Shown here: piece by piece, positions 22,214 to 34,330 of the stretch
Layout of the letters: every line of letters begins with the position of its first letter
How positions within the stretch are numbered: position 1 is the stretch's first letter
Source of the DNA: Hypomyces perniciosus
Lineage: Eukaryota; Ascomycota; Sordariomycetes; Hypocreales; Hypocreaceae
NCBI GenBank assembly: GCA_008477525.1
Contig: SPDT01000002.1
Coordinates: 992,001 to 1,056,000, forward strand
DNA: 64,000 nt
Direction of reading: 5' to 3'
Position numbers and translations under genes: made by a program
Notes under the pieces: generated by a model
Seen by the model: the letters and a program-made list of their open reading frames with translations, nothing else
The model's database searches: none
What the model was told of the DNA's origin: nothing

Positions 22214-24553
22214 ATGCATCCTCAGATACAGGCCCAGGAGGACCAGGAGAACCTGTGGGACCTTTTCCCTTGGAAATACTTCCCTGGGTATACTCAATCC
22301 CAGCGTTGCGCATCCATATCGTCATGGATATGGCAATTCGGTTACGATATCGAGAAGAGCGACGATGATACAAAGCGGCGATGGGTTTGCAAGGTCTGCG
22401 TAAAGAGTAGTAAGCAAAAACCTCACTCGACTGCCTCGAATGGCACACAGAACGCAGAGATCCACCTCTGGACCGACCACAGTATCTGGGATCCTTCAGG
22501 CAGGCGGAAGCCGCCAAGTAAAGCAAAAGAGAATACGTCATCAAGGAATATCGCCGAGATGATGAAGCTGAACACATATAACTCGCGAGAACAGCAGATT
22601 GCCAACCAGATCATGGGCCGTTTTGATCGATTAGCCTTCCAGCGCTTGGTAGTCTGTTGGATCATCAACAGTAATTCCTCCTTCCGACAAAGCGAAGATC
22701 CGTACCTCCGCGCAGTTTTCGAGTACCTCAATCCCCTCGTGAAGACGACCGAGGCACATATCACCCACGATACCGTTCGCAGACGCATCCTTAAGGTGTA
22801 CGAAGAAAACATAGAGGAAATAAAGCGAGTGTTGGCGGCAGCCCCAGGGCTGATTCACATAGCGTTCGATGGCTGGAGGTCGAATAATCGCCATGCTCTA
22901 TATGGAATCGTTTGCTATTTTCTTGATACCGTTGGCCAGCCACAAAAACTTGTCCTTGGACTTCCAGAGCTTGTCGATCGTCATTCTGGGGAGAATATTG
23001 CTGCTCATGTTGTCGATATCCTTCGGAGCTATGATATAACCCAGAAGGTCGGATACTTTACACTTGATAACGCCAGCAACAACGATACAGCGATGAAGGA
23101 AATCGGAAAAGCGCTGGGCTTTAAGGGAGAAACCCGGCGATTACGCTGCTTTGGCCATATCCTTAATCTTGCTGTTAAAGCGCTGCTTTTTGGCCATGAC
23201 TCTGAGGCATTTGAGGATGATATCCTTGGAAATGAGGCGCTTAATGCGAAGGCCCATGAGATGTGGAGACGGAAAGGCCCTATTGGGAAACTCCATAACC
23301 TTGTCGTTTGGATTCATCGTTCAGACTTACTAACTAATCTCCTTCGGTCTCTTCAGTTGGTCGCGTTCGAGAAGTCTGAGGATCCGACAATACAAGCAAA
23401 AAAGCCTCTAGATGTCATTACTGATGTGGTAACTCGTTGGCTTTCTACTCTTTACATGATCCGACGCGCTCTTCTCCTGAAGGACTTCCTTGAAGAACTC
23501 TGGTATAGGCAGAAAAACGAGTGGGAAGGGTCAATTTTAAGGGGAAAGAAGTCGAGGAGTGAAATGCCACTTTGTCTCAGGGATGACAACAAACTCGATG
23601 AGAAGGATTGGAATATTATCGCTCTTTTTAACGAGGTCCTCCAACATTTTGAGCATGTTTTAATTACCCTTGAAGGTGACGGTCGACAGCGGATGCGAAA
23701 GTATGGCTATACTAAAGCATATGGATGCTCTTGGGATCTTATGTTTGGCTACGAGTACCTGCTTAATAAAATGGAGGTATATAAGGCCGCTGCTCATCGA
23801 TATCCCGACCCTGAGCACTTCAAGGTCAATATTAATCTCTGCTGGAAGAAACTTGATGAGTACTACTCGCGGCTTGATGAGACACCGGTCTATTATGCAG
23901 CTGTCGCGCTTCATCCAGCATATCGTTGGGGATACTTTGAGGACATATGGGCAGATCGCCCAGAATGGATCCAGACTGCAAAGTCCCTTGTGGAGGGGCT
24001 GTATAGGTCTCAATACGATCCGCAGGTCGTTTCTCGAGACCGAGAACCGGTTATGAAGAAGCAGCGAACTTATCGAAATCCCTTCAACGAGTACTGCGAG
24101 GAGTCTCGTCAGGCGCCGGCATTATTACAGTCGCCATTCACTCCTGCTTCGTCAGCTGTGGGAGATGAATATAACGATTGGTTTCGAGACGTACATAAAT
24201 CGGATCAGAGGATCCTGGATCCCATCAGCTATTGGTGCGACAGACGGGAGGAATATCCTCGCCTATCACGGATGGCCCTTGATGTTCTTTCTACTCTTCC
24301 AATGTCTGCTGACGTTGAGAGACTTTTCTCTACGGCCGGCAGAATGGTTCGAGATGACCGGGCAAATCTGGATGCTAGTACAATTGGAATGACGCAGACG
24401 GTGAGATCGTGGCTTCGTGGGGGATATATTCGAAGTGTGGAGAAGCTTCTTGAAGAGGTTGAGTTATCGGATACCGATCCGCTTGCCGAACTGAGCTTTA
24501 TAGAAGCTCGTGAAGTAACAGGTGGGCGAATTGTATGTACTATCCCTCTCTAG
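22214..24553 (+). CDS. hAT transposase with BED-type zinc finger
   Basis: 779 aa, intact, starting at the ATG 22214. It cuts and pastes the surrounding element. N-terminal BED-like zinc finger: WVCKVC (Cys59, Cys62) and HLWTDH (His84, His89). RNase-H-fold catalytic core: Asp219 in IAFDGW, Asp285 in FTLDNASNND, and the CxxH motif (Cys312, His315) in RRLRCFGHILNLA typical of hAT enzymes. The C-terminal dimerisation region ends with LSTLPMSADVERLFSTAGR, a hallmark of the superfamily. No introns are needed. Codon use and base composition are GC-normal, unlike the RIP-decayed elements either side of the island. Alternative ATGs exist downstream, but the BED finger requires a start close to this one. 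Confidence 0.95.
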   Translation: MHPQIQAQEDQENLWDLFPWKYFPGYTQSQRCASISSWIWQFGYDIEKSDDDTKRRWVCKVCVKSSKQKPHSTASNGTQNAEIHLWTDHSIWDPSGRRKPPSKAKENTSSRNIAEMMKLNTYNSREQQIANQIMGRFDRLAFQRLVVCWIINSNSSFRQSEDPYLRAVFEYLNPLVKTTEAHITHDTVRRRILKVYEENIEEIKRVLAAAPGLIHIAFDGWRSNNRHALYGIVCYFLDTVGQPQKLVLGLPELVDRHSGENIAAHVVDILRSYDITQKVGYFTLDNASNNDTAMKEIGKALGFKGETRRLRCFGHILNLAVKALLFGHDSEAFEDDILGNEALNAKAHEMWRRKGPIGKLHNLVVWIHRSDLLTNLLRSLQLVAFEKSEDPTIQAKKPLDVITDVVTRWLSTLYMIRRALLLKDFLEELWYRQKNEWEGSILRGKKSRSEMPLCLRDDNKLDEKDWNIIALFNEVLQHFEHVLITLEGDGRQRMRKYGYTKAYGCSWDLMFGYEYLLNKMEVYKAAAHRYPDPEHFKVNINLCWKKLDEYYSRLDETPVYYAAVALHPAYRWGYFEDIWADRPEWIQTAKSLVEGLYRSQYDPQVVSRDREPVMKKQRTYRNPFNEYCEESRQAPALLQSPFTPASSAVGDEYNDWFRDVHKSDQRILDPISYWCDRREEYPRLSRMALDVLSTLPMSADVERLFSTAGRMVRDDRANLDASTIGMTQTVRSWLRGGYIRSVEKLLEEVELSDTDPLAELSFIEAREVTGGRIVCTIPL

Positions 24554-24875
24554 ACTTTATTTATAGCGCACTGGCTAGAGCCTGGGCTCATTAAGAAAGT
24601 GCTTGTTTTAATTATGTATAATAAGAGAGATATCCTGTATAATGAATTTTGTTGCTTGGTGATCATTGAGATGGTTACAGTGACTGTGGTGAGTACTATA
24701 TATAGTAACTAATCTATTAGCGCGATACCTTTCCTATTTAGGTAACCCCATCCACGCATCCATTTCCATTTCCATCCATTCCATGCGACTGCTCTGGGCG
24801 TCCATTCCACCCATTCCACTGCACGTTGACTGAAATGGACGTCCATCCACTCAGCTAAGGCTGCGTGGATGGAAA

Positions 24876-24895
24876 TGGAATGGATCGCCAGCCTG
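24876..24895 (-). repeat. hAT right terminal inverted repeat
   Basis: Reverse complement begins CAGGCTGGCG, matching the left end at 19 of 20 positions. Confidence 0.95.
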
Positions 24896-24903
24896 TTTAG
24901 GAG
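24896..24903. repeat. hAT target-site duplication, right copy
   Basis: TTTAGGAG, identical to 21469-21476. Confidence 0.95.
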
Positions 24904-25962
24904 GCCCACCGGATTCGTTAGGCACTTTAAATTTTCGTCACTGACCAAAAAGCGACTGCGTGACGCATGTACATCATTCTCATCATCCGATGATATGGCC
25001 TCGAAATCCAGCCAAGGTGATACAAATGCGCCGGTATCCTTGGTTTCGGGTGCTCTCGTGGCTGACTGCTCAGTAGACTGTTCAATTCCGGCGCTTGTGT
25101 TGGCAATGCCCCCCTGAGATGATAGCTTGTTTGATGAATACTCCATGGCTTCGGTAATCTCCATGATGTCGCTAACATCATCTGGGACAACCCAGTCGGT
25201 TTCGTTGGTTTCCAGTGGGAAGAGAACACTCGATGCGCCATTATCGTCAATGTCACTGATGTGAATGGAACTAAGCGAGGTGTCAGATGCTGTACGATGC
25301 CCTGATAGGCTGGATGCATCGTCATTTCGACTGATTGCCGTCTGGAGTGATGTAGATGGTGTCATTACTGCCTCAGCGGCCCTGGTGCGCTTCGAAGCTT
25401 GCGTCGACTCAACGCTTCCTCGCTTTCGATGATCCTTGGGAGAAACTAGGTATTTTCGCTCGTCCAAGGAAGCATTGGACTGGCCTGTCGGGCGTCTGTT
25501 CCGCCTTGGGTTGCTCACAAATATGGTCCCCTCGGATAAGTCATGTGAGGGGCTGCCATTGTCCTCGGCGTTGACATGGCCTCCTACGGCGATTAGGCAA
25601 ATGACACAAATGTGGGACTTAGCTTCGGTCATACCTTTAATAATTTCTGTTGCAGAAGCTATTATGACACTGTTTATCTTGTCACCCAGGCGACGTTGTG
25701 TTCCAGATGCCCTCGCTTGTTGTGCCTGCTTCAGTGCATCCCTGCCTTGGGGCCAACTACACGACCTGGCAAATGTCACCAGCTCGTTGAGAGATTTCTG
25801 CGGCATGTCCTTGTTGAAGTTTTCACAAAACTCATCTTCGGTGATGTCCCACTGACAGATAACGCTCCACAGGTGATGGAGTACTCGGTTCGATTCTGGG
25901 ACTTCTGACGGAGAGGGAGGTTTTTCTGCCTCTGACTCTTTCTTGATTTGAGACTTAGGCAT
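24896..25962 (-). pseudogene. Ulp1/C48-type protease gene, 5' part, cut by hAT insertion
   Basis: Start ATG at 25962 (MPKSQIKKES). Residues 1-110 are predominantly helical (LHHLWSVICQWDITEDEF near the start) and match no domain I recognise; about 130-340 are Ser/Asp-rich and probably disordered. The true reading frame ends at Asn356, inside the 8-bp duplication; beyond it the frame runs 60 codons into transposon sequence to a stop at 24709. Removing the element and one TTTAGGAG joins 1,067 nt of this part to 814 nt at 21468-20655: 1,881 nt, exactly 627 codons, with no frame change. The two parts are therefore one gene, inactivated only by the insertion. An unspliced transcript from here would give a protein without the protease domain. 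Confidence 0.85.
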
Positions 25963-27896
25963 TTTGCTGTTGAATTATTCTATGTAATTGAAGTTATAAT
26001 AGAGATAAGAGTAGAAACGCAGATAAGGATTATTGGCTAAAGTAGATGTGAGAGGGTTCTGCGCCCCTTGGGCAACATACGTATTCTTGAGGGAAGTGTG
26101 AAACTTTGCCACTATAGGTAGGGTATAAAGCCTATAATATTACTACTACTTCACTTACTCTACTACTAAAAATGCAATCCTTTACCCTGGTGTTCTGAGA
26201 AAACTCTACAACCAATCGATTCCACCATACCTTTGAAACATGCATTACAGCTTGGAATACCTTTCACCTGGTTGGATATTAGCTGGAGCCTGATACCCAC
26301 AGTGATGCCTGATTCTTACAGCTCCACACTTCACCATGGCACACCGTATTCCTTTTGTTTGTTGCTTGGCTGCATTGCTTGGAAGGGTGACATTGCTGTG
26401 GGCACGGACGAATATAGAGCATGATCCCTACAGGTGGAGCCTTGGTGTAGGCAGTATTAAATGGTCAACTCGGTGGACAAATGCATAAGATGTGAGAGCC
26501 TCAATGAATGGGCTTTCAAATACGCCGCGGTTTACTCATGGCTTCCGGCATTCAGCTGCATGCCCTGCTTGCGAGTCCGGGAGGAAACCTATCTGTTTAT
26601 CCACTTGGATAAAAGTGGTATTATATGGTCACAAAAAGAACTCTTCCTTTGCTGCGCCAGCGGTTGGGGTAAATATCCTGCTTGTGGTTCTAGGATGACG
26701 CACTTTCTTGCGTGCCTGAAACCTAGTCGAGCGGGGAATTCCAACTTAGATGAGCCTAGAAGGAGCCCAAGCCTGACAAGATATGAACAGGTGGGAGGTG
26801 TGCTAAGTTATGCAAATTACAACCTCGCCAGTACGCTCGGAGTGACGATGCTTGACTGTCAACCCCTCTCGTACTCTGGCAATGAAAAGTAGGGACTGGA
26901 TATGTCAGAATAGAGCCGAGTACATACGGATCGAGCGGGATGCTAAATGAGGAAAATCTAGCTAGCTGCCACATGTAAATCAAGAAATACGCAGGCTCGG
27001 GTACAGCAACAGCGACAATTACGACCTGGATTGCCGATTGAAGTGATGGAACATTACTACATTATTCCCCATCGTGTGTTACTCCGCTCGCAGACACATG
27101 GACGTAGCGTACCGCATCACACCACAGGTTGTTAAATTTGGCTCAGATGTTATGGAAAGCAATGGATTTGGGATGGCTTCTGTCTGACATCCCCGCAATC
27201 CCAGCCCCGCAATCTAATCTATCAAGACACGGCAGAAAAGAATGTAAAGTACTCCGTATTAGATACTGTGTCTTGTTATATACCCCTGTCCTGTCTCTTT
27301 TCCCTTGCATAATGTGGCTTCTGGCTGGGGTATTTGCTGAGGTGCTCTGCATTATTACTCGTACCACAGATTAGTGCTTCGATGCCAAAATAATGAAATC
27401 CTTCCGTCCGGATTGCTTCCCCAGTGATGTGTTCCCATTCTTGAGGAGTATACCCTCCTGGTTGGTCCCCAGCTTGAGAACAATGGAGAATCCTAGAAGA
27501 GATCCCATTGCTGGAGAAGGATGGCATTTACGAGGTGTACTTTTTTGAAAAGGGAACAGTGTTTTATACGACTTTGCGCAAGCTTTACTGTTAAACATCG
27601 CTCATCCCTATGTACAGGCCTGCTTACCATGCTAGATCTATCCTCCAGGACAAGGAAACGAGCCCAGACGGGAGAGCTGTTCAACCCCGTTGGCTTGGGT
27701 CCAGCCATCCAACCTATAAAAGAACTGTCAATGTATACCCTAACTGACATGATTTCGCCGCTTTTGGCTATGGCAGACAAGCGTACCCGGGCTTCGAGTT
27801 CGCGGAATGGACTCTAGTCATCATGGTGGCTAAATTGGAATAGGGAGTAAACATCTGGTAGAATAGAACCCCCATCCACCACAACAGCCAACTTAC
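25963..27896. other. 1.9-kb intergenic region, no gene recognised
   Basis: Upstream of the protease gene and downstream of the MetAP2 gene. Several open frames of 60-143 codons (the longest at 26461-26892, plus strand) overlap on both strands, lack domains and show no splice structure linking them. I regard them as chance. Promoter elements of the protease gene presumably lie just above 25962. Confidence 0.5.
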
Positions 27897-29416
<1,520 letters not shown>

Positions 29417-29785
29417 TTTGCCGACAGGAGTTGTCTGGACCTTGGGATGATGTTGTGAAAAGAAGTCACATCAATCAGTCTCGCCAAACGTTATGAAAGC
29501 CTCCATGTTGTCAAACTGAAAGAAGAAAAGTGCCCGTCGTCGGAAGGGCGCGCCCGAGGGCGGGGCGGAGTTCACAAGGATGCATATATCGGGGCGATCG
29601 ACGGCTGATCTGAGATCATCACGCCTCATGCACGAAAAGACTCCGCTTCGGAAATACTATAAATTATTCGGTTTGCAATATCTGAATTTCTTGTGCCTGG
29701 CCATCTCCCGGTGTTGTCGCTTTATTCGATCTCAGAAGTGAGCCCTTCCACGGTGGCCGACAGTCCATCAGAGCTACCATCTAAG
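29417..29785. promoter_or_regulatory. Shared bidirectional promoter of the MetAP2 / MetAP1 pair
   Basis: 369 bp between the two start codons. It contains a GC-rich patch (about 29540-29575, GGGCGCGCCCGAGGGCGGGGCG) and AT-rich sequence with CTATAAATTA at 29658, a plausible TATA-like element for the MetAP1 side. The short distance makes co-regulation of the two peptidases likely. Confidence 0.6.
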
Positions 29786-31131
29786 ATGAAGTGCCTAGGA
29801 GTAGATTGTGGAAATGAGGCTGGAGCTTTACAATGCCCCACATGTCTGAAGATGGGCATGAAAGATGGCTATTTCTGCTCCCAAGAATGCTTTAAGAGGA
29901 ACTGGGTCTGTTTACGCATCCTCTTCCTGCTAGGGCTTCAGGCTAACAGATCTCGTGTTGTAGAACCAACATAAAACCCTACATAAAACGGCGCAAATCA
30001 TCGCTCCAAGGGTTGTCTCTAAACCCGATCCACTTACCGGATTTTACAATCCGTTCCCGACATATCCCTTCACCGGCTCTGTCCGACCTATCTATCCACT
30101 CTCCGCGAAGCGCACCGCCCCCAAGTCGATAGCACACCCTGACTGGGCCGACACTGGCATACCGAAGAACGAACGGCGCTTGAACAGAACGAATATTGAC
30201 ATTCTAGACGCCAAGGGTCAGGAGGCAATGCGCAAGGTTTGCAGGTTAGCTCGACAAGTACTGGACATTGTCGCTGCAGAGGTCAAGCCGGGCATTACCA
30301 CCGATTACCTTGACGAGGTCTGCCACAATGCTTGTATTGAACGGAACGTAAGCGCGACTGGCTTCAAGATAACACTGATTATTTCTAACCTTGACAGTCA
30401 TATCCTTCTCCCTTGAACTACAATCACTTTCCCAAATCGCTGTGTACTTCTCCGAACGAAGTTGTTTGTCACGGAATACCCGACCAGCGAATCCTGCTGG
30501 ATGGCGATATCCTCAATCTCGACGTCTCATTATACCACGGGGGTTACCACGCCGATGTAAACGAAACATATTATGTGGGCGATCGAGCCAAGGCGGACCC
30601 AGACTCGGTCAGAGTAGTTGAAACGGCACGGGAATGCTTGGACGAGGCAATTAAGCTCGTGAAGCCCGGCACGCCAATACGAGACTTTGGCAACGTCATT
30701 GACAAGCACGCCAAGTCCAGAAACTGCAGTGTCGTCGCCACCTGGGGTGGCCATGGCATCAACACCGAATTCCATCCCCCACCATGGATACCTCATTATG
30801 GGAAGAATAAGGTAGTAGGAGTATGCAAACCCGGAATGACTTTCACAATTGAGCCCATTCTTGCGTTGGGAACATCTCGAGAAGTGTATTGGCCGGATAA
30901 CTGGACAAACGTAACTGTTGATGGTAAACGGACTGCTCAATTTGGTGTGTACAAGAAGCCTTTCGCGTTTATGCTCCAATGTTAACTAACATATGCATAG
31001 AACACACCTTACTTGTTACAGAAACAGGCGTCGAGGTCTTGACTGTGGCAAACGAAAATTCTCCAGGAGGCCCAGTGCCGATGCCGACGGCGAATGAGAC
31101 AGCAAAAGCTAATGACACATCCACCACATAG
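29786..31131 (+). CDS. Methionine aminopeptidase type 1 (MetAP1), 393 aa, with altered active-site-loop residues
   Basis: Exons 29786-29905, 29964-30347, 30398-30944, 31001-31131 (1,182 nt); introns of 58, 50 and 56 bp, each with a CTAAC branch site. Residues 1-47 form the C6H2 zinc finger of eukaryotic MetAP1 (Cys3, 8, 17, 20, 31, 35; His43, 47), which docks the enzyme to the ribosome. The pita-bread catalytic fold follows, with metal ligands in LDVSLYHGGYHADVNE (two Asp), GGHGINTEFH (His), TIEPIL (Glu) and, after splicing, QFEHTLL (Glu). The pocket His in VVCHGIPDQR is kept. The loop usually written YCGHG in the family reads WGGHG here, and HxxPN reads HPPPW: unusual changes next to the metal site. 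This suggests a specialised paralogue, perhaps less sensitive to an inhibitor; that is inference. The start at 29786 fits the finger; an in-frame CTG further up has no support. Confidence 0.93.
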
Positions 31132-32430
31132 TTCGTCCAATCAGTGCTCATTTATCTACTCGCTCGCTCAATATTGTTGTAGCTCCTTGAGGATCTGGTG
31201 AGTAACACTTGATTGGGGATGTGGATGAGCTAAAAAGGGTGTAACGCCAGTACAAATCCAGCAATTTCACCATATAAAAAGAGACCAAATTTAGTAAAAG
31301 ACATGGAAATATATATCCAAGACTAACTGGGTTGAACCCATAGCGGATCTTGGCTTGTTGTACGGTGTTATAAGTGCCATAGTTTTCGTCAAAATTGTTA
31401 ACCCTCATCACTATGTGTTCATAATTTACATTGAGGTCCTAGAAGTCTTATCAACATAAAGTACATCTAACGATGGGAAGATGGGGCGAAGTACCGCAAC
31501 TGCTTTCTTAAATATGGCCAGGCGTTTGTCTTCCAACTTCTTAAGGCTATCCCTACGCCTATATGTAAAGTACCTCGAGCTCGCTATACATATGTCTACT
31601 AACTTGATTTTGATTTAAAAAACGTTCAATAATATCGAATTCCGGAAACGCCTAATGCCCAGGCGAAAAGTATAAGGACCAAAAGCTTCCCATATAAAGT
31701 TGCAGTCATTCAGGAAGTAAATGCTGTAAATAAACCGAGTGCAGTTATTTAGATAATTACAGGTCAAGTACAGTCTATTACTTAGCACTTATTTGTATCT
31801 AAAATGCAGAATCACGATCCCAAGAGAGTGCGATTATTTGTTGTAAGCTTTGTTGTAAGCTTTGTTGTAAGCTTTGTTGCTGTTGGTAGCTAGGCTGATA
31901 AGAACAGCGCAGCCGTCAAGTCAAACAAGTCAAATCCGGGTGTTAGATTTGCGAATTTGACGACTGGATCAAAGTAGATTTGATGAATTTGGCTGATTTG
32001 CCAAATGTTTGGCATTTGGTAGTATATAATATAGATGAAGCTATTCCCACTTCTTACTCTACAAGCTATAACAAAGTATCGCATTGTTTGTATTCGGCTA
32101 TCATCTTTTTTGTCACGTGACCCAACCACAATCTGTATCCGCAGCACAAGTTCCAATATGGGCGCCTTCGACGCCCTCTACTATTCACTAGTTTTCTAGT
32201 TAGCTTCAATAAGAGGATTCCTCGCGTATGACTGTTACGCTCAACGGCTAGATCTGACATAAAGACTACTAAGTGTCTCTTGTCCCACTTAAGTACTTAT
32301 GTAGCGCTATGGCCATTTAGGGTGATCCCAGCTAAAAGGAATAACCCCGGATATGCGGAATAATATCGGATATTCGGAATAGCTGTATTCCGATATTATA
32401 ACTACGCTAACAAGCGGTTGACGAAAAAAA
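31132..32430. other. 1.3-kb intergenic region at the right side of the gene island
   Basis: Short minus-strand frames (31148-31411; 31890-32156; 32066-32260) have no domain and are not linked by splice sites. It contains a 12-bp tandem repeat (31837-31872) and an imperfect hairpin around AATAATATCGGA .. TCCGATATTAT (about 32359-32400). No gene is supported. Confidence 0.5.
31837..31872. repeat. Three tandem copies of a 12-bp unit
   Basis: TTTGTTGTAAGC repeated three times without change, followed by a partial fourth (TTTGTTGC). A minisatellite of likely variable length between strains. Confidence 0.9.
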
Positions 32431-32793
32431 GGGAGTGGCTATCCAACATCCCAAATAAAACGGCGCACTATCGCAAGCGACAAGAGCATGATATATCCTA
32501 TGTAATGTCCAATATTTAACCAAGAATACAGCTTAGAATATTGATATTTGATATAATTGATTTTATTTTATCTTTTGAGTGGTGAAATTTAGTATCACTG
32601 ATTTGCGATAATAGATTTAATATAAATTAATCTAAATGGACTACGAAGTTGCGAAAGTTAATGAGTTATATAGATTTTACTTAGTAGGGCATTCTGCAAA
32701 AGGTACTTTGCATTTCTGCGCGCTTTACATATAAATGGCAGGTATCTTTGGGATGTTGGATAGCCAAGTTGGGGTGCTGGATAGCCACTCCCC
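32431..32793. mobile_element. Inverted-repeat element (MITE-like), about 363 bp
   Basis: Left end GGGAGTGGCTATCCAACATCCC (22 bp; positions 32431-32452) is matched in inverted orientation at 32771-32793, with an extra inner copy of the unit at 32750-32765. Seven A residues flank both outer ends. The inside is AT-rich and non-coding. It may be a non-autonomous relative of the Tc1/mariner relic immediately to the right. Confidence 0.7.
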
Positions 32794-32881
32794 AAAAAAA
32801 GGGTACCACAAAATTGATCTACACCACAAAACACGAGACAACAAACTTCAATTTCTAGCTATCTAATTTACCAACAACTAT

Positions 32882-33600
32882 CTAATAACCAGTCATCCTG
32901 CCTTCTAATTCCAATACAGCTTTAAATCGGTCTGGCATCGATTCAATCCATTCATTGATTTTTTCCTGGGGTAAAAACTCCCAAGCCTCCTGGGCGTGTT
33001 GAACCATTTCTGGCTTGGATAGCCAGGGAAGGTCTTTTATCGCTGAAGATGGATAACGCTATGCATTTTCAATTGGCGATGGATCCGGGCTAGCTGGGGT
33101 ATTATAGAAGAAGCAGATTTTATGCTTCTTTTTGAATTCTGTAGTAGCTCTGCTTGTGTGGCTGGAATCACGATCTTCTTCCAAGCTAAAATCCTCGCTA
33201 TTATTGACCCAGGGTTTTATAAGCTTTCCAAGGACCTGATCACAATAGCCCTGAGTGGTTATCTTGCCGTTGTTGTTCGAGCTGATAAGGTATTCCTTTA
33301 ATGGGCCTTTGAAACCGTAACCATTAGCTGCCTAAAAATGTGCATTGAAGCATTCGTCTTCTAGCAGCGGCTCTGGTCGCTCTTGGATATTATCTGGGCA
33401 GTATCTTTCCCCAGGTTTTCGAAGAATATAGACCTGGCCAGATTAACTCCAACATATCCAATCAGGTCTGCTCAAGTACACCGACTTTTACAAATAAGAG
33501 GCCCAGCCCATTAAGCGAGTGTCGACGAGATATGGCGTTAGCATGCCTTACAGTAAAGCTATCTCATATCGGCCGCAAACTGCTCCCAAGTTCTTTACAA
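32882..33600 (-). pseudogene. Tc1/mariner-type transposase relic (DDE)
   Basis: Minus-strand translation from about 33300 to 32882 gives a recognisable C-terminal transposase: an LEEDRDSSH block and a second catalytic block NTPASPDPSPIEN, then PEMVQHAQEAWEFLP and a terminal GRMTGY stop. In-frame stops interrupt it (for example where Trp of the IENxWR motif is expected), and the N-terminal part (33300-33600) is frameshifted. The damage is mild, with TAG for TGG among the changes, compatible with light RIP. Related to fungal Tan/Ant-like elements by these motifs; assignment to a subfamily is not possible by eye. Confidence 0.75.
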
Positions 33601-33631
33601 GCTGACGTAGCTGTGTGACCAGCACTAACGG

Positions 33632-33753
33632 CCCTTTGATCAAATCAGTCAAATGAAAAGCAAAAAAAGCACTGCTCTTATAGGCTCGTTTTTTGTTTTA
33701 CCAATAAGAACAGTGACTTTTTTGCCTTTCATTTGATTAATTTGATCAGAGGG
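33632..33753. mobile_element. Small foldback element, 122 bp
   Basis: Almost entirely an inverted repeat: arm CCCTTTGATCAAATCAGTCA.. on the left and its diverged complement ending ..TTTGATCAGAGGG on the right, about 50 bp per arm with a short AT loop. Transcribed, it would form one long hairpin. Non-coding. Confidence 0.8.
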
Positions 33754-34095
33754 TAGCGCTGTGTCTGACACGTATGACCCGTAGTATGAGCGAATTTAGA
33801 AACACGACGCCATGCAGAATTTCAGGAAGCTGGTTCATTACGTGTCGAGCCCTGATTGATAACTGCATGTCTCTTATAGAGCACCTAGGGAAGGCCTGCG
33901 TAAAGCCACAGACAAATCGGTCTAAGCCTACCTATCTATATCCTTAGGCAAAAATGATCAGATCGGAATGCAACTCCGTACACATGGTATATTTAAAGAG
34001 GCTGGAATTCTGACAATATTATAGTCACTACCCGTCATTACAGCTGCTCCCCAATCCATCGAATTTAGATATGGTAAATATCTTGCATGATACTG

Positions 34096-34214
34096 TCAAC
34101 CTCAGTGACGGATAGTTCCACATCACGGCACATTCCTTTATTCCAATAAACATTCCTTAATTCCCAACTAGTTTACAATAATAGCCGGATCTATAAGTCA
34201 ACGACGATATCAAT
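34096..34214 (+). repeat. 119-bp repeat, copy 1 (lightly mutated)
   Basis: Matches 59739-59857 in the same orientation; nearly all differences are C here to T there or G here to A there. The two copies lie just outside the two ends of the 25-kb transposon block. Confidence 0.8.
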
Positions 34215-34277
34215 TGCTGCTTAAGTTATTGTTTATGGAAGATTAAGGAATTAAAAGCTAAGATAATTTCTATATGC

Positions 34278-34330
34278 GCGCACGGACTATTTATTCTAGT
34301 AGCAATTTTTATCTGTTTTAATAGTATTAC
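34278..34330 (+). repeat. 54-bp repeat, copy 2, interrupted by gypsy copy B
   Basis: Diverged copy of 9986-10039 (GCGCACGGACTAT start). It ends exactly where the LTR of copy B begins, and its last five bases, ATTAC, are the target duplication, so B landed in this repeat. Confidence 0.7.

Larger units (their letters stand above)
21477..24895 (+). mobile_element. Apparently intact hAT-family DNA transposon (3,419 bp)
   Basis: Bounded by 20-bp terminal inverted repeats (CAGGGTGGCGATCCATTCCA on the left; the right end reads the same in reverse complement with one mismatch) and by identical 8-bp duplications TTTAGGAG. Inside each end is a dense subterminal region (21477-21640; 24745-24895) with copies of TCCATTTCCA / TGGAAATGGA in both orientations, likely transposase-binding sites. 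One long transposase frame occupies 22214-24553. It lies antisense in a Ulp1-like protease gene. No RIP, an uninterrupted transposase frame and near-perfect termini indicate a young insertion that may still be mobile. The stretch 21641-22213 holds a T12 run (22062-22073) and no gene. Confidence 0.95.

Noticed and set aside
26461..26892. 143-codon plus-strand frame as a gene
   Set aside because: No domain or splice partners, composition like its shadow frames, and overlapping frames on the other strand.
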